From positions 1-64,000 of the forward strand of contig JAGQNA010000001.1 of NCBI GenBank assembly GCA_020428315.1: a DNA stretch of 64,000 bases, given 5' to 3'. The stretch is from Candidatus Saccharimonadota bacterium. Lineage in GTDB: Bacteria > Patescibacteriota > Saccharimonadia > Saccharimonadales > Saccharimonadaceae. A program made the translations under genes and the position numbers. The notes under the pieces are model-generated. The model ran no database searches. It was not told where the DNA came from and worked only from the letters and a program-made list of their open reading frames with translations. Shown here piece by piece: positions 1 through 7,581 of the stretch (within the stretch, counting starts at the first letter, position 1; the number at the start of each line of letters is the position of its first letter).

Positions 1-47
1 AAAGTTTGGTGAATTGTCCATCTTTTTGAGGGAATATTATCTGTCAT
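1..47 (-). CDS. Partial CDS, 5' end only (unknown product)
   Basis: The first 15 codons of a minus-strand reading frame (MTDNIPSKRW...) start with ATG at 47 and run off the window. The start is chosen because TATAAT on the minus strand (55-60) ends 7 nt before the ATG, the same spacing seen at other genes here. The promoter is a near copy of that in front of the next gene upstream (RhuM-Fic). Too little protein is visible to name a function. Confidence 0.4.
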   Translation of the reverse strand, partial: MTDNIPSKRWTIHQT

Positions 48-50
48 TAT

Positions 51-83
51 CTGTATTATAGCTTAAAAACAGGGATGAGTCAC
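51..83 (-). repeat. Promoter-containing direct repeat, copy A
   Basis: This copy matches 1069-1100 in the same orientation: the first 10 bases (including the TATAAT complement) are identical, then 4 differ, then AAAAACAG is identical, followed by a close GATGA..TCAC. It places the same promoter/operator in front of the cut-off gene at 1-47. Confidence 0.6.
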
Positions 84-88
84 ACAGT

Positions 89-1066
89 TTACTGACCATG
101 CAAGTTGCCTAGCATCAATAACACTAGGCCGACCATTTTGTCTTTGTCTTCGGGTTTGCTCTCGGCTACTAGCAGGGTGATGGCGGTGAGGGCTTGGGGG
201 CTGATCTCGTGGATGTTGAGCAGGCCGGTTTTTTGGAGGAACCAGACAAAGGCGTAGGCGCCGGAGCGTTTGTTGCCGTCTACGAAGACGTGGTTTTTGA
301 CGACGAAATACAGCAAGTGGGCGGCTTTTTCTTCGACTGTAGGATAGATGTCTTCGCCGGCGAACGATTGGAAGATATTGCCAAACAAGGCGTGCAAGCC
401 GCCTTTGGTGCGCTCGGTGGCGAATATGTCGGTGGCCTCGCCTTTTGCTATCAGGGCTTTGCGAAGTTTGTGGAGTTCGGCCTCTAGCTCGCTGGCGCCG
501 ATGTCGACGGCTTTTTTGATAGTACCGCTGCTTGGTAGCTCTGATTTGTCGTAGGCGTCGAGCGACAGCCAGGTGGTGGCAAATGCTAGTGCGAGGTCGG
601 TGGCTTCGCTAGAGCCGACTTGTTCGATGTCTGCTGATAGTAGTTTGAGGTCGTTTAGAGCACGCGTAAATTGCGATAGATTGTGCTCGACACGCTTTTT
701 GTCGATGACGAAGCCATCCGAAATATAGTCGCGAAGAGTCCTCGTCGCCCATTTACGAAAGTGCGTAGCGTTTTTGGAATTGACGCGGTAGCCAACCGAG
801 ATGATGGCGTCTAGGTTGTAGTGATTTGTGTCATAAGTTTTGCCGTCACTAGCAGTTATCCGGAATTTCCGGATAACTGAATCTCTGCCTAGTTCGTCGG
901 TATCAAAAATATTGCCCAAGTGCTCGTTGACTGTTCGTATATTTACACCAAAAACCTCGGCAATCTGCTTCTGACTCGCCCAAATCGTCTCCAACTTAGC
1001 ATCGACCGGCAGTTCAATCGCACCATCGGCCGCCTGGTAAATAGCTAGCTTGCTATCATCATTCAT
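89..1066 (-). CDS. RhuM-Fic/Doc fusion protein
   Basis: The N-terminal ~130 residues match the RhuM (virulence/phage antirepressor-like) family: an HTH-like stretch followed by the typical YNLDAIISVGYRVNS segment. The C-terminal half is a Fic/Doc domain with the active-site motif HVFVDGNKR near residue 255; the K after GN is typical of Doc-like members. Fic proteins transfer AMP or other phosphate-containing groups to target proteins, and Doc phosphorylates EF-Tu. Which activity applies here cannot be told. The frame can be extended to a TTG at 1084, but ATG at 1066 is preferred because TATAAT (1073-1078, minus) ends exactly 6 nt before it. The next gene upstream (minus) is a second Fic gene, and the stop of that gene (1097) lies close to this promoter. 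Likely role: toxin-like or phage-response protein (inference). Confidence 0.8.
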   Translation of the reverse strand: MNDDSKLAIYQAADGAIELPVDAKLETIWASQKQIAEVFGVNIRTVNEHLGNIFDTDELGRDSVIRKFRITASDGKTYDTNHYNLDAIISVGYRVNSKNATHFRKWATRTLRDYISDGFVIDKKRVEHNLSQFTRALNDLKLLSADIEQVGSSEATDLALAFATTWLSLDAYDKSELPSSGTIKKAVDIGASELEAELHKLRKALIAKGEATDIFATERTKGGLHALFGNIFQSFAGEDIYPTVEEKAAHLLYFVVKNHVFVDGNKRSGAYAFVWFLQKTGLLNIHEISPQALTAITLLVAESKPEDKDKMVGLVLLMLGNLHGQ

Positions 1067-1068
1067 GT

Positions 1069-1100
1069 CTGTATTATACCCCAAAAACAGAGATGATCAC
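1069..1100 (-). repeat. Promoter-containing direct repeat, copy B (RhuM-Fic promoter)
   Basis: This is the second copy of the 51-83 repeat. It carries TATAAT at 1073-1078 (minus), six bases before the ATG at 1066. CTGT and ACAG arms face each other within it (CTGTATTA ... AAAAACAG), so it could also be an operator. It overlaps the 3' end of the upstream Fic gene. Confidence 0.6.
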
Positions 1101-2005
1101 CCTGCCTGATGATCGATCTCATTGCTTTCTTTGAAGTCGGCATCAATCTTCCATACACCGCCCACGCGAAAGGCTGGAAGAGTCTGCCTGGAGGCTTTGT
1201 TGGCTACGATATTCCCCGCGATATCGTTCTGCTTGGCCCATTCGGACAAACGGATGATTTTTGGCGACCGAAGCATAGCGATACGCTTGTGGAGCGACTC
1301 CATGAGTAAATACGCGAATAGAGTCGTAAAACCATCATGCTTGTTGGTACGGCGGTATTCATCAAACAATGGATAATAATCGGTGCGTTTACTTTTATTT
1401 TGGATGATAATTGGTGGTAGGCCCAGGCTAGCCAGTTGTTGATTAATAAGCACTCGTCCGATACGACCATTACCATCATTAAAGGGATGAATTGTTTCAA
1501 ATTCAGCGTGAAAATAAGCAATTTTTTCTAAAAGAAATGTATCAGACTCTTGATTGTAATTTTCTAACAATTCCGAGATCAGACCTGCGACAAATGTTGG
1601 ATTGGCGCCAACATGGGCGCCTATTCGCACCCATTCTTTACCGCTACGATATCTACCGGCAATATCATCATTGATACCTGCCAGTAGCATCTTATGGAGT
1701 GATAGTATTAGTCCGGTCGTCAAACGCTCCTGTGGATTCTTGAGTAGCTCGGTCGTGATCTTCGCTAAATTTTTAGCCTCGTATACCTCTCGTATTTCGT
1801 GGTCTCTGAGCATTTTATCGCGCAGAAGTATATCTTCTGTCTCTTTGAGGGTAAGTGTTGAATTCTCTATAGCATTTGAGTTATAGACCATTTCTGGAAC
1901 CTCTGCGAGAGCTATCTCGTGAACAGCTACCTGATTAGCCAGAGCCAAGGATCTATACTCATCTGCTAGATAAAGAATCTTTTGACGAATTTGTTGGCTT
2001 ATCAT
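1097..2005 (-). CDS. Fic family protein (class II, self-inhibited)
   Basis: A 302-residue Fic protein with the full active-site motif HPFNDGNGRIGR near residue 175, as in AMP-transferring Fic enzymes. An N-terminal inhibitory motif SNAIEN (S43, E47, N48) fits the [S/T]xxxE[G/N] rule for class II Fic, in which the Glu blocks ATP binding. The C-terminal ~80 residues look like a winged-helix domain, common in this Fic subgroup. The start ATG at 2005 is preceded by TATAAT (2013-2018, minus) with 7 nt between, and no Shine-Dalgarno is seen. A strong inverted repeat (2031-2064) covers the -35 region and may be an operator. The adjacent RhuM-Fic gene suggests a paired accessory locus. The target protein is unknown. 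Confidence 0.9.
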   Translation of the reverse strand: MISQQIRQKILYLADEYRSLALANQVAVHEIALAEVPEMVYNSNAIENSTLTLKETEDILLRDKMLRDHEIREVYEAKNLAKITTELLKNPQERLTTGLILSLHKMLLAGINDDIAGRYRSGKEWVRIGAHVGANPTFVAGLISELLENYNQESDTFLLEKIAYFHAEFETIHPFNDGNGRIGRVLINQQLASLGLPPIIIQNKSKRTDYYPLFDEYRRTNKHDGFTTLFAYLLMESLHKRIAMLRSPKIIRLSEWAKQNDIAGNIVANKASRQTLPAFRVGGVWKIDADFKESNEIDHQAG

Positions 2006-2030
2006 AATATGTATTATAGCACATATATAT

Positions 2031-2064
2031 CGTGAAAACTAGTTCATTTTTATAGTTTTTCACG
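2031..2064. promoter_or_regulatory. 11-12 bp inverted repeat upstream of the Fic gene
   Basis: CGTGAAAACTA (2031-2041) faces TAGTTTTTCACG (2053-2064). It sits between the ends of the Fic promoter and the radC-like gene and covers the -35 position of the Fic promoter (-10 at 2013-2018). No T-run follows on either strand, so an operator is more likely than a terminator, though a weak terminator for the radC-like gene is possible. Confidence 0.45.
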
Positions 2065-2075
2065 GTTATTTCATG

Positions 2076-2717
2076 TTATATTATGGATCGATAGCTTTTT
2101 ACGGTGACTATCATATGGTCGAGGAGTTTGATGCCGAGTAGTTCGCCGGCTTCCTGGAGTCGCTCGGTGACGGCTCTGTCGGCGTCGCTGGCTTGCAAAT
2201 TGCCGCTGGGGTGATTGTGCGCCACGATGATGCTAGCTGCTCTGTCGGTGATGGCATCGGCGAAGACTTCGCGTGGGTGGACGAGACTACTGGTGAGTGT
2301 GCCGATGGTGATGATGCGCTTGGCGATGAGCCTATTGGCGCCGTCGAGAGTTAGGCAGACGAAGTATTCTTGCTGTTTGGTGCGAATGTCGGCAAGCTGA
2401 GCAGCGGCTACTTCGGGGCTGTCGATGATGGGTTGCTCTGGGTCGAGTAGATAGCGGCTAGCTAGTTCGTAGCTGGCGACGAGCTCGGCGATTTTGGCAG
2501 GTCCGAGTCCGATGACGCAGCTGAGTGATTCTACTGTGAGGCTGCGGTCGCGTTTGAGGATTTTTAGCACATCACGCGCAATCTTGGTCACATCTGCCTG
2601 GGCATTACCACTACCGATAATCGCCATCAGTAGCTCGTAGTCACTCAGGGCTTCGGCTCCCCTAGCCTGTAGCTTCTCGCGTGGGCGCAGGTCTTTGCGC
2701 CGGTCGGACATTTTCAT
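2076..2717 (-). CDS. RadC-like JAB/JAMM domain protein
   Basis: A 213-residue member of the RadC (UPF0758) family. The N-terminal UPF0758 region includes a helix-hairpin-helix-like segment (CVIGLGPAKIAEL). The C-terminal JAMM metal-binding motif HNHPSGNLQASDAD near residue 166 carries the expected H-x-H, Ser and Asp. Length is close to the family's usual 220-230. The historical DNA-repair role of RadC is disputed; many members lie on mobile or accessory DNA. TATAAT (2724-2729, minus) ends 6 nt before ATG 2717, pointing to a leaderless mRNA. A second ATG lies two codons on. It stands alone between the Fic gene and a divergent DsbA-like gene. Confidence 0.88.
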   Translation of the reverse strand: MKMSDRRKDLRPREKLQARGAEALSDYELLMAIIGSGNAQADVTKIARDVLKILKRDRSLTVESLSCVIGLGPAKIAELVASYELASRYLLDPEQPIIDSPEVAAAQLADIRTKQQEYFVCLTLDGANRLIAKRIITIGTLTSSLVHPREVFADAITDRAASIIVAHNHPSGNLQASDADRAVTERLQEAGELLGIKLLDHMIVTVKSYRSII

Positions 2718-2787
2718 AGCAAAATTATATCACCGAAACAAGTCAGCACTATGCTTAATAGTTGGTGAGTGTATATAATGTATAGCT

Positions 2788-3423
2788 ATGAATGTAGAAT
2801 TTTATTTCGATCCATCCTGTCCTTTTTGCTGGGTAACTAGCCGCTGGCTGTTGATGGTTAGTGGACACAGGAGTATTACTATTGACTGGAAGCCGTTTAG
2901 CCTAGCTCTCAAGAATGATGAACTTACGCAGAGAGATGATGAGGGACAACATGCGAATCTACACCGTGCTTCGCATCGTGTTTTGCGAGTTTTTGCTAAG
3001 GCCTCTGAACTACACGGTATAAAGCTTATAGATCTGTACACCAGTTCGGGCATCAAACACCATGTGGCAGGGTTTGAAATGAATAATGAGCATATCGCCG
3101 AGGTTCTGACAGATAATAATTTGCCAAAAAATTTGCTGGCTTATGCTGATGACACTAGTATTGATAGTGATTTAAGCACCAGTCTGGCGCAAGCAACGGC
3201 TATCGCAGGGCAAGACATTGGTGTTCCGACGATTATTTTTCAGAATAAGGCTGGTGATAAACAGGGCTTCTTTGGGCCAGTCCTACAAGAACTACCCGAT
3301 TTAGACGAAGCACTAGATTTATGGGATGGACTAAGTAAGCTTGCTACAAACTCTAGTTTTTATGAACTAAAGCGCTCCCGGCCATCTGGTGGTCCAGATG
3401 TCTTTAGCACAGCAAAATGCTAG
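2788..3423 (+). CDS. DsbA-family thioredoxin-fold protein (CPFC)
   Basis: A 211-residue protein with the thioredoxin-fold start and active site FDPSCPFCW (C11, C14), followed by a helical insert and a C-terminal strand with the cis-Pro region (GVPTIIF). The overall pattern (FDPxCP then TSRW) resembles actinobacterial DsbA-like proteins of the Rv2466c (mycothiol-dependent nitroreductase) type more than periplasmic DsbA. There is no signal peptide, so a cytoplasmic thiol oxidoreductase is likely. TATAAT (2774-2779) ends 8 nt before the ATG. Convergent with the sortase gene; no terminator is obvious in the 31-nt gap. Confidence 0.75.
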   Translation: MNVEFYFDPSCPFCWVTSRWLLMVSGHRSITIDWKPFSLALKNDELTQRDDEGQHANLHRASHRVLRVFAKASELHGIKLIDLYTSSGIKHHVAGFEMNNEHIAEVLTDNNLPKNLLAYADDTSIDSDLSTSLAQATAIAGQDIGVPTIIFQNKAGDKQGFFGPVLQELPDLDEALDLWDGLSKLATNSSFYELKRSRPSGGPDVFSTAKC

Positions 3424-3454
3424 GTGATTGTCTTAGCTTGTCAATAAATACAGT

Positions 3455-4102
3455 TTACCAAAGTTGCTTTGCTGAAACAGTTAATCTCTCGTTATAAGTT
3501 TTAGTTTTTTTATCATATTTACCGCTGCAGGTAACTAGGTTTAATTGGCTAGTTATTTTTGGGTCTTGGGAGAACATAATACTCAATGACTCTTTAGTTT
3601 TTGCGGATTTGCTACTAATCACCTCGTAGTTAACTACCTTACCGCTTCCTAGTAGTACTTTAAACTTATCTCCCCTTTTTAATTTATTAAGATCTTTAAA
3701 TACGCCATCATTTTGACGACCAGTCACGTGTCCATCTATTAAACTAAGTCCTTTTTCTCCGGGTCGAACAGTATCAACAAACCAACCTACTGTATGAAGA
3801 TTACTTGGTACAGCCACCTCGTTATTTTGATCAACCCCTACTTTTTGGACAAAGGCCTCGACACCAATACCTGGTATGATTATCTGCTTTGGATCATTAG
3901 GCTTACCCTGCCATTTGAAATCTGGCCCTGGTTTTACTGCATCTGGAGTACTAGTAGAATGTATAATAACTCCATCTTTATTTGTAAGCTTTGGGGTTAC
4001 TGGTTTTGATAGTAGGATAATTGCAACCAAAGACACTACGAGTATCACTAGCATGGCTGCGCTTATAATTTGTATTTTTTTATTCTTTAATACTTTTCTC
4101 AT
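3455..4102 (-). CDS. Sortase (class E/F-like), membrane anchored
   Basis: A 215-residue sortase. One membrane segment lies at residues ~10-31, followed by the sortase beta-barrel with catalytic His125 (DGHVTGR), Cys192 (LVTCSG) and Arg206 (YNERLTV). Sortases cut secreted proteins at an LPxTG-like motif and join them to the wall or to other proteins. The gene begins 5 nt after the stop of the upstream NHL protein, whose last residues are APSTGL, so the pair is almost certainly enzyme and substrate. The only ribosome-binding possibility is the G-rich end of that gene, implying translational coupling. Confidence 0.9.
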   Translation of the reverse strand: MRKVLKNKKIQIISAAMLVILVVSLVAIILLSKPVTPKLTNKDGVIIHSTSTPDAVKPGPDFKWQGKPNDPKQIIIPGIGVEAFVQKVGVDQNNEVAVPSNLHTVGWFVDTVRPGEKGLSLIDGHVTGRQNDGVFKDLNKLKRGDKFKVLLGSGKVVNYEVISSKSAKTKESLSIMFSQDPKITSQLNLVTCSGKYDKKTKTYNERLTVSAKQLW

Positions 4103-4107
4103 TCTTA

Positions 4108-6465
4108 CTACAACCCCGTACTCGGCGCACCTATCTTGGCAGTTGCTAGGCCAGCTGGGTCTACTATGGTGCCGTTGACTTGGTTGTCTGTGTCTAGTGG
4201 GCCACCGTCAGTGATTTGGTAGGTTACGACAGTTACGCTGTGGTTGTTGATGGTTTGGGTAGTGATGTTAGCGTTAGTAATGTTAAAGAAGGCATTGGTG
4301 TTAGGGTTGTATTTACGTAGTAGCTTGTTGTCTGGGGTTACGTCGTAGTAGTAAAGCTTGACTGTTGTAGTGTAGCCAGGTGTGCCACAGTTGGCTTCAA
4401 AGTTCCATAGGCCTTCAGTGTATTTGTAGGCTGGGTCTTTGGTAGCTAGTTGGTTTTGGTGGGTTATGTTGGAGTTTGTGAGGTTGCAGCTAGGGCTTAG
4501 TTCTAGGGCTACACTCTTGCCAGTGACGGTGCTGGCTACCATACCAGCCATATTTGGTTGAGTGGTGTCGACTGTACCGTCACCGTTGAGGTCGGTGGCT
4601 GGAGGGGCTGAAGGAGCCGATTGACTACCGTAAGAAAAAATCTGATAACGAGCGTTGAACGGATCCGTCACTATAATCTCGCCCGTGGGAGATATTGCAA
4701 TATCTCCCGTCATATCAAATTGACCATCCCCCATACCTCCGGTGCCCCATTTGGCCAAAAAATTTCCGTTGGCATCAAATTTTTGAACACGGTTATTGGC
4801 AGAGTCTGCAATGTATATATAACCATTTTGGTCAATATCTATTCCGTGCGCAAAACTAAATTGGCCATCACCGTAGCCACTAGAGCCCCATTTAGTTATA
4901 AAGTTCCCGTCTGTGTCGAATTTCTGCACATCACCCCTGTAGCTATCCACTACGTATATATCGCCAGCTTGGTCGATTGCTATGCCATAATTAGCCAAGA
5001 ATTGTCCATCTCCGGTGCCACTTGTACCCCATTTGGTGATAAAATTACCGTTTGCATCAAATTTTTGAATACGTGCATTGCCATCATCGGATACATACAC
5101 ATTCTCGTTTTTATCAACAGCGATGAAACTTGCGCCATCAAATTGCCCATCACCACTGCCAGTGGTACCCCATGTAGCGATAAAGTTACCTACGCTATCG
5201 AATTTTTGCACTCTGTTATTTGCACTATCGCCTACATATACGTCACCTGTAGGGCCAACCGCTATTGCTTCAGCGCCTTCAAACTGTCCATCGCCATGAC
5301 CCCAAGTGCCCCATTTTAATAGAAAATTGCCATTTGCATCGAACTTTTGCACTCGAGCACCATGTGGTTCGATTACATATACATTCCCCTGTGTGTCGGT
5401 CGCTACACCCAACGGCAAACTAAACTCGCCGTTTGCAGTACTAACTCCTAGTTGACTTAGAAAGTTGCCACTGTTATCGAACTTACGCAATGGCTTACCC
5501 CCTCCGGCATCAAGTACGTATATATCCCCTGATTGACTAACCGTTAAGTCAATTGGCCCATTAAACTCATTATCTCCGTTGCCTGGTGTACCCCATGCCT
5601 CGATGAAATTACCAGCTTGATCAAGTTTCTGAATACGACTATTCTGGTTGTCTGCTACATAGACATTATTACCGGAATCGACCGAAATACCGTATGGGGA
5701 ATTAAATTCCCCACTACCCGAACCAATACTGCCCCAAGCCGCCACAAACATACCCGTTGAATCAAACCTTTGAATACGATTATTTTGCTGATCAGTAATA
5801 TTAACCATACCCATTGAATCTACAGCTACATCATACGGCCTGTTAAACTCACCGTTCGCAGAACCTGTAGATCCCCATTTAGTTATAAAGTTACCGTTTG
5901 CATCAAACTTTTGGATCCGATTATTATCTGTATCTACAACATAGACATTACCGGAAGTGTCTATATCCAAGCCTTTTGGGCCTTCAAACTGACCATCTCC
6001 AGTACCACTGCTCCCCCACTGAGATATAAAATTACCACTTACGTCGAATTTTTGAACTGTATTCTTATCACTATCCGTGATATACACATAGCTATCGTTT
6101 ACAGCTACTCCTGAGATATCAGAGAACTTGCCACTTCCTTGGCCAACGCCCCCCCATTTTGTCAGTAAATTCCCATCTGAATCTAGTTTTTGAATTTTCT
6201 GTGATGCAATCTCTGTAACGTACACATTTCCGACAGAGTCAGTGTCTACACTTTGTGGATTCATGGGTATATATTTAATCGGTCCGCCAGTTTTTCTGAT
6301 AAAACTCGGTACTGCAGCTGGGGCAGGGAGTGCATTCGCCTCTTCTGCGTCTAAGACGACCGGGATTATTAAAGATAATATAAGCATCGCTATCAAAAAA
6401 AATACCCTCATAGATTTAAACTCTATATTTACCAATAGGGCTTGTCTCGTATATTTTAACCTCAT
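4108..6465 (-). CDS. Secreted NHL-repeat protein ending in APSTGL
   Basis: A 785-residue exported protein. The start at 6465 (MRLKYTRQ) is chosen because AAAGGA lies ~9 nt upstream; the frame is open further to 6570. A signal peptide ends near the AxA-type site before LPAPAAVPS. About a dozen NHL repeats of ~47 residues follow (pattern: N-x-R-I-Q-K-F-D-x-x-G-N-F ... W-G ... G-D-G-Q-F), expected to form six-bladed propellers. Then comes a calcium-loop-like DLNGDGTVD and a choice-of-anchor U-like domain (TDGGxxDxDxxVNGxIxDPxGL). The protein stops one residue after PSTG, with no hydrophobic tail, which is unlike a normal sorting signal. It is paralogous to the proteins at 15614-18076 and 18247-20649. 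Likely a surface or secreted binding protein; ligand unknown. Confidence 0.85.
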   Translation of the reverse strand: MRLKYTRQALLVNIEFKSMRVFFLIAMLILSLIIPVVLDAEEANALPAPAAVPSFIRKTGGPIKYIPMNPQSVDTDSVGNVYVTEIASQKIQKLDSDGNLLTKWGGVGQGSGKFSDISGVAVNDSYVYITDSDKNTVQKFDVSGNFISQWGSSGTGDGQFEGPKGLDIDTSGNVYVVDTDNNRIQKFDANGNFITKWGSTGSANGEFNRPYDVAVDSMGMVNITDQQNNRIQRFDSTGMFVAAWGSIGSGSGEFNSPYGISVDSGNNVYVADNQNSRIQKLDQAGNFIEAWGTPGNGDNEFNGPIDLTVSQSGDIYVLDAGGGKPLRKFDNSGNFLSQLGVSTANGEFSLPLGVATDTQGNVYVIEPHGARVQKFDANGNFLLKWGTWGHGDGQFEGAEAIAVGPTGDVYVGDSANNRVQKFDSVGNFIATWGTTGSGDGQFDGASFIAVDKNENVYVSDDGNARIQKFDANGNFITKWGTSGTGDGQFLANYGIAIDQAGDIYVVDSYRGDVQKFDTDGNFITKWGSSGYGDGQFSFAHGIDIDQNGYIYIADSANNRVQKFDANGNFLAKWGTGGMGDGQFDMTGDIAISPTGEIIVTDPFNARYQIFSYGSQSAPSAPPATDLNGDGTVDTTQPNMAGMVASTVTGKSVALELSPSCNLTNSNITHQNQLATKDPAYKYTEGLWNFEANCGTPGYTTTVKLYYYDVTPDNKLLRKYNPNTNAFFNITNANITTQTINNHSVTVVTYQITDGGPLDTDNQVNGTIVDPAGLATAKIGAPSTGL

Positions 6466-6572
6466 TTGTATATTCCTTTTGAACTTTTCTAGCGGCGGCT
6501 CCATACACCTATAAAGATAGTACCATGATATCATTATGTAATCGACTAATAATATATAGATTAGGCTCAATT

Positions 6573-6824
6573 TTATTTTTTATGCCAAAGTTTACCGAGA
6601 TATTTTTGTACGAACTGCTTACCTGTCAAAAGCGCACCGAGCCAAAAAGTAATTTCTCCCGCAACCAATAGTGCTACTGATACAACCGCCTTTTGTGCAA
6701 TTGAAAGTGATAAAAGTGGAATCACTAATAGGCTGAGCCAGAGCAAGCAGGCTAAGACTAATAGTGTAATACCGATTCTTAGCGATAGTATTTTAGTATT
6801 TGTTTGTAAATTTGTTTTTTTCAT
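6573..6824 (-). CDS. Small two-TM membrane protein (transporter-suffix-domain-like)
   Basis: 83 residues with two hydrophobic helices (~16-38 and ~45-66). The closing segment GEITFWLGALLTGKQFVQKY resembles the short transporter suffix domain found alone or at the ends of transporters. The start ATG at 6824 lies 3 nt after the stop of the upstream glycosylase-like gene, so the two are probably co-transcribed. Function unknown. Confidence 0.6.
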   Translation of the reverse strand: MKKTNLQTNTKILSLRIGITLLVLACLLWLSLLVIPLLSLSIAQKAVVSVALLVAGEITFWLGALLTGKQFVQKYLGKLWHKK

Positions 6825-6827
6825 ACC

Positions 6828-7421
6828 CTAGCTATCAGCACCTATAATAGACTGTACTCTTTGTTGTAGTTTTGGAATTACATCTACCTTAAACCACGAA
6901 TTTTTTGCCTGCCAGCGAAAATTAAGTGGGCTAGGGTGAACTAGTGGAAAATATTGTGGTAGGTATTCATTAAAATTTCGAACAGTTTCGGTTAAATTTT
7001 GCTTTGCGGTCTTACCGAGATAATGTTTTTGGGCATAGCTACCTATAAGGACTACAAGTTCAATTTCTAGCATATTCCCCAGTAGCATTGGATGCCACCT
7101 ATCAGCAAAATCCTTACGGGGTGGCAAGTCACCATGCTTACCTTTGCCAGGATAATAAAAGTCCATCGGTAGTAGTGCGATGATATCAGGATTATAAAAC
7201 TGCTCTTTACTAACGCCCAGCCAACTTCTTAGAGTATCACCGCTTGCATCTTGCCATGGTATCATGGCCTCTTGTGCTTTCTTACCAGGTGCTTGACCAA
7301 TGACTACAATTTTTGATCTTTCACTTGCGGTATATAGTGGCCGATAACCTTTTTGCTGCATTGCAGTATTCATATCATCATCTATAATCTGCTGATATAT
7401 CTTAGAAAATTCATCATTCAT
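6828..7421 (-). CDS. Uracil-DNA glycosylase superfamily protein
   Basis: 197 residues. The motif VVIGQAPGKKAQE near the N-terminus is the uracil-recognition/water-activating loop of UDG-fold enzymes, and VHPSPLNFRW near the C-terminus is the DNA-intercalation motif (HPSP). The family removes uracil or related lesions from DNA. It is not the classical Ung (motif GQDPYH) and lacks an obvious four-cysteine iron-sulphur set, so the closest match is the UDG-like family that includes many uncharacterised members. TATAAT (7428-7433, minus) ends 6 nt before the ATG. Confidence 0.75.
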   Translation of the reverse strand: MNDEFSKIYQQIIDDDMNTAMQQKGYRPLYTASERSKIVVIGQAPGKKAQEAMIPWQDASGDTLRSWLGVSKEQFYNPDIIALLPMDFYYPGKGKHGDLPPRKDFADRWHPMLLGNMLEIELVVLIGSYAQKHYLGKTAKQNLTETVRNFNEYLPQYFPLVHPSPLNFRWQAKNSWFKVDVIPKLQQRVQSIIGADS

Positions 7422-7427
7422 AATCTT

Positions 7428-7433
7428 ATTATA
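7428..7433 (-). promoter_or_regulatory. -10 box of the UDG-like gene (leaderless start)
   Basis: TATAAT on the minus strand, exactly 6 nt before ATG 7421, putting +1 on the A of the start codon. Confidence 0.6.
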
Positions 7434-7551
7434 TAGCCATCTAACGTAGATAAGCGATGTGTAGAGCTAGCTAATATATACAATAACCTATGTGCTAGCC
7501 ATTACTATAGCAAGGCTTGTTCTATAAAAAACCTACAAATATTGTAAATCT

Positions 7552-7575
7552 ATTGTTATAATTGTTATAATTGTA
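7552..7575 (+). repeat. 9-bp tandem repeat forming two -10 boxes before the giant surface-protein gene
   Basis: ATTGTTATA occurs at 7552-7560 and 7561-7569, followed by a partial third copy (ATTGTA). Each junction makes a TATAAT (7557-7562 and 7566-7571); the second ends 10 nt before ATG 7582. The rest of the 160-bp divergent gap (7422-7581) shows no other clear signal. Confidence 0.55.
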
Positions 7576-7581
7576 TTACTT

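Noticed and set aside
4621-5319. 232-codon plus-strand ORF inside the NHL gene
   Set aside because: Antisense shadow created by the repeat periodicity of the NHL gene; low-complexity Ile/Thr pattern repeats every NHL unit.
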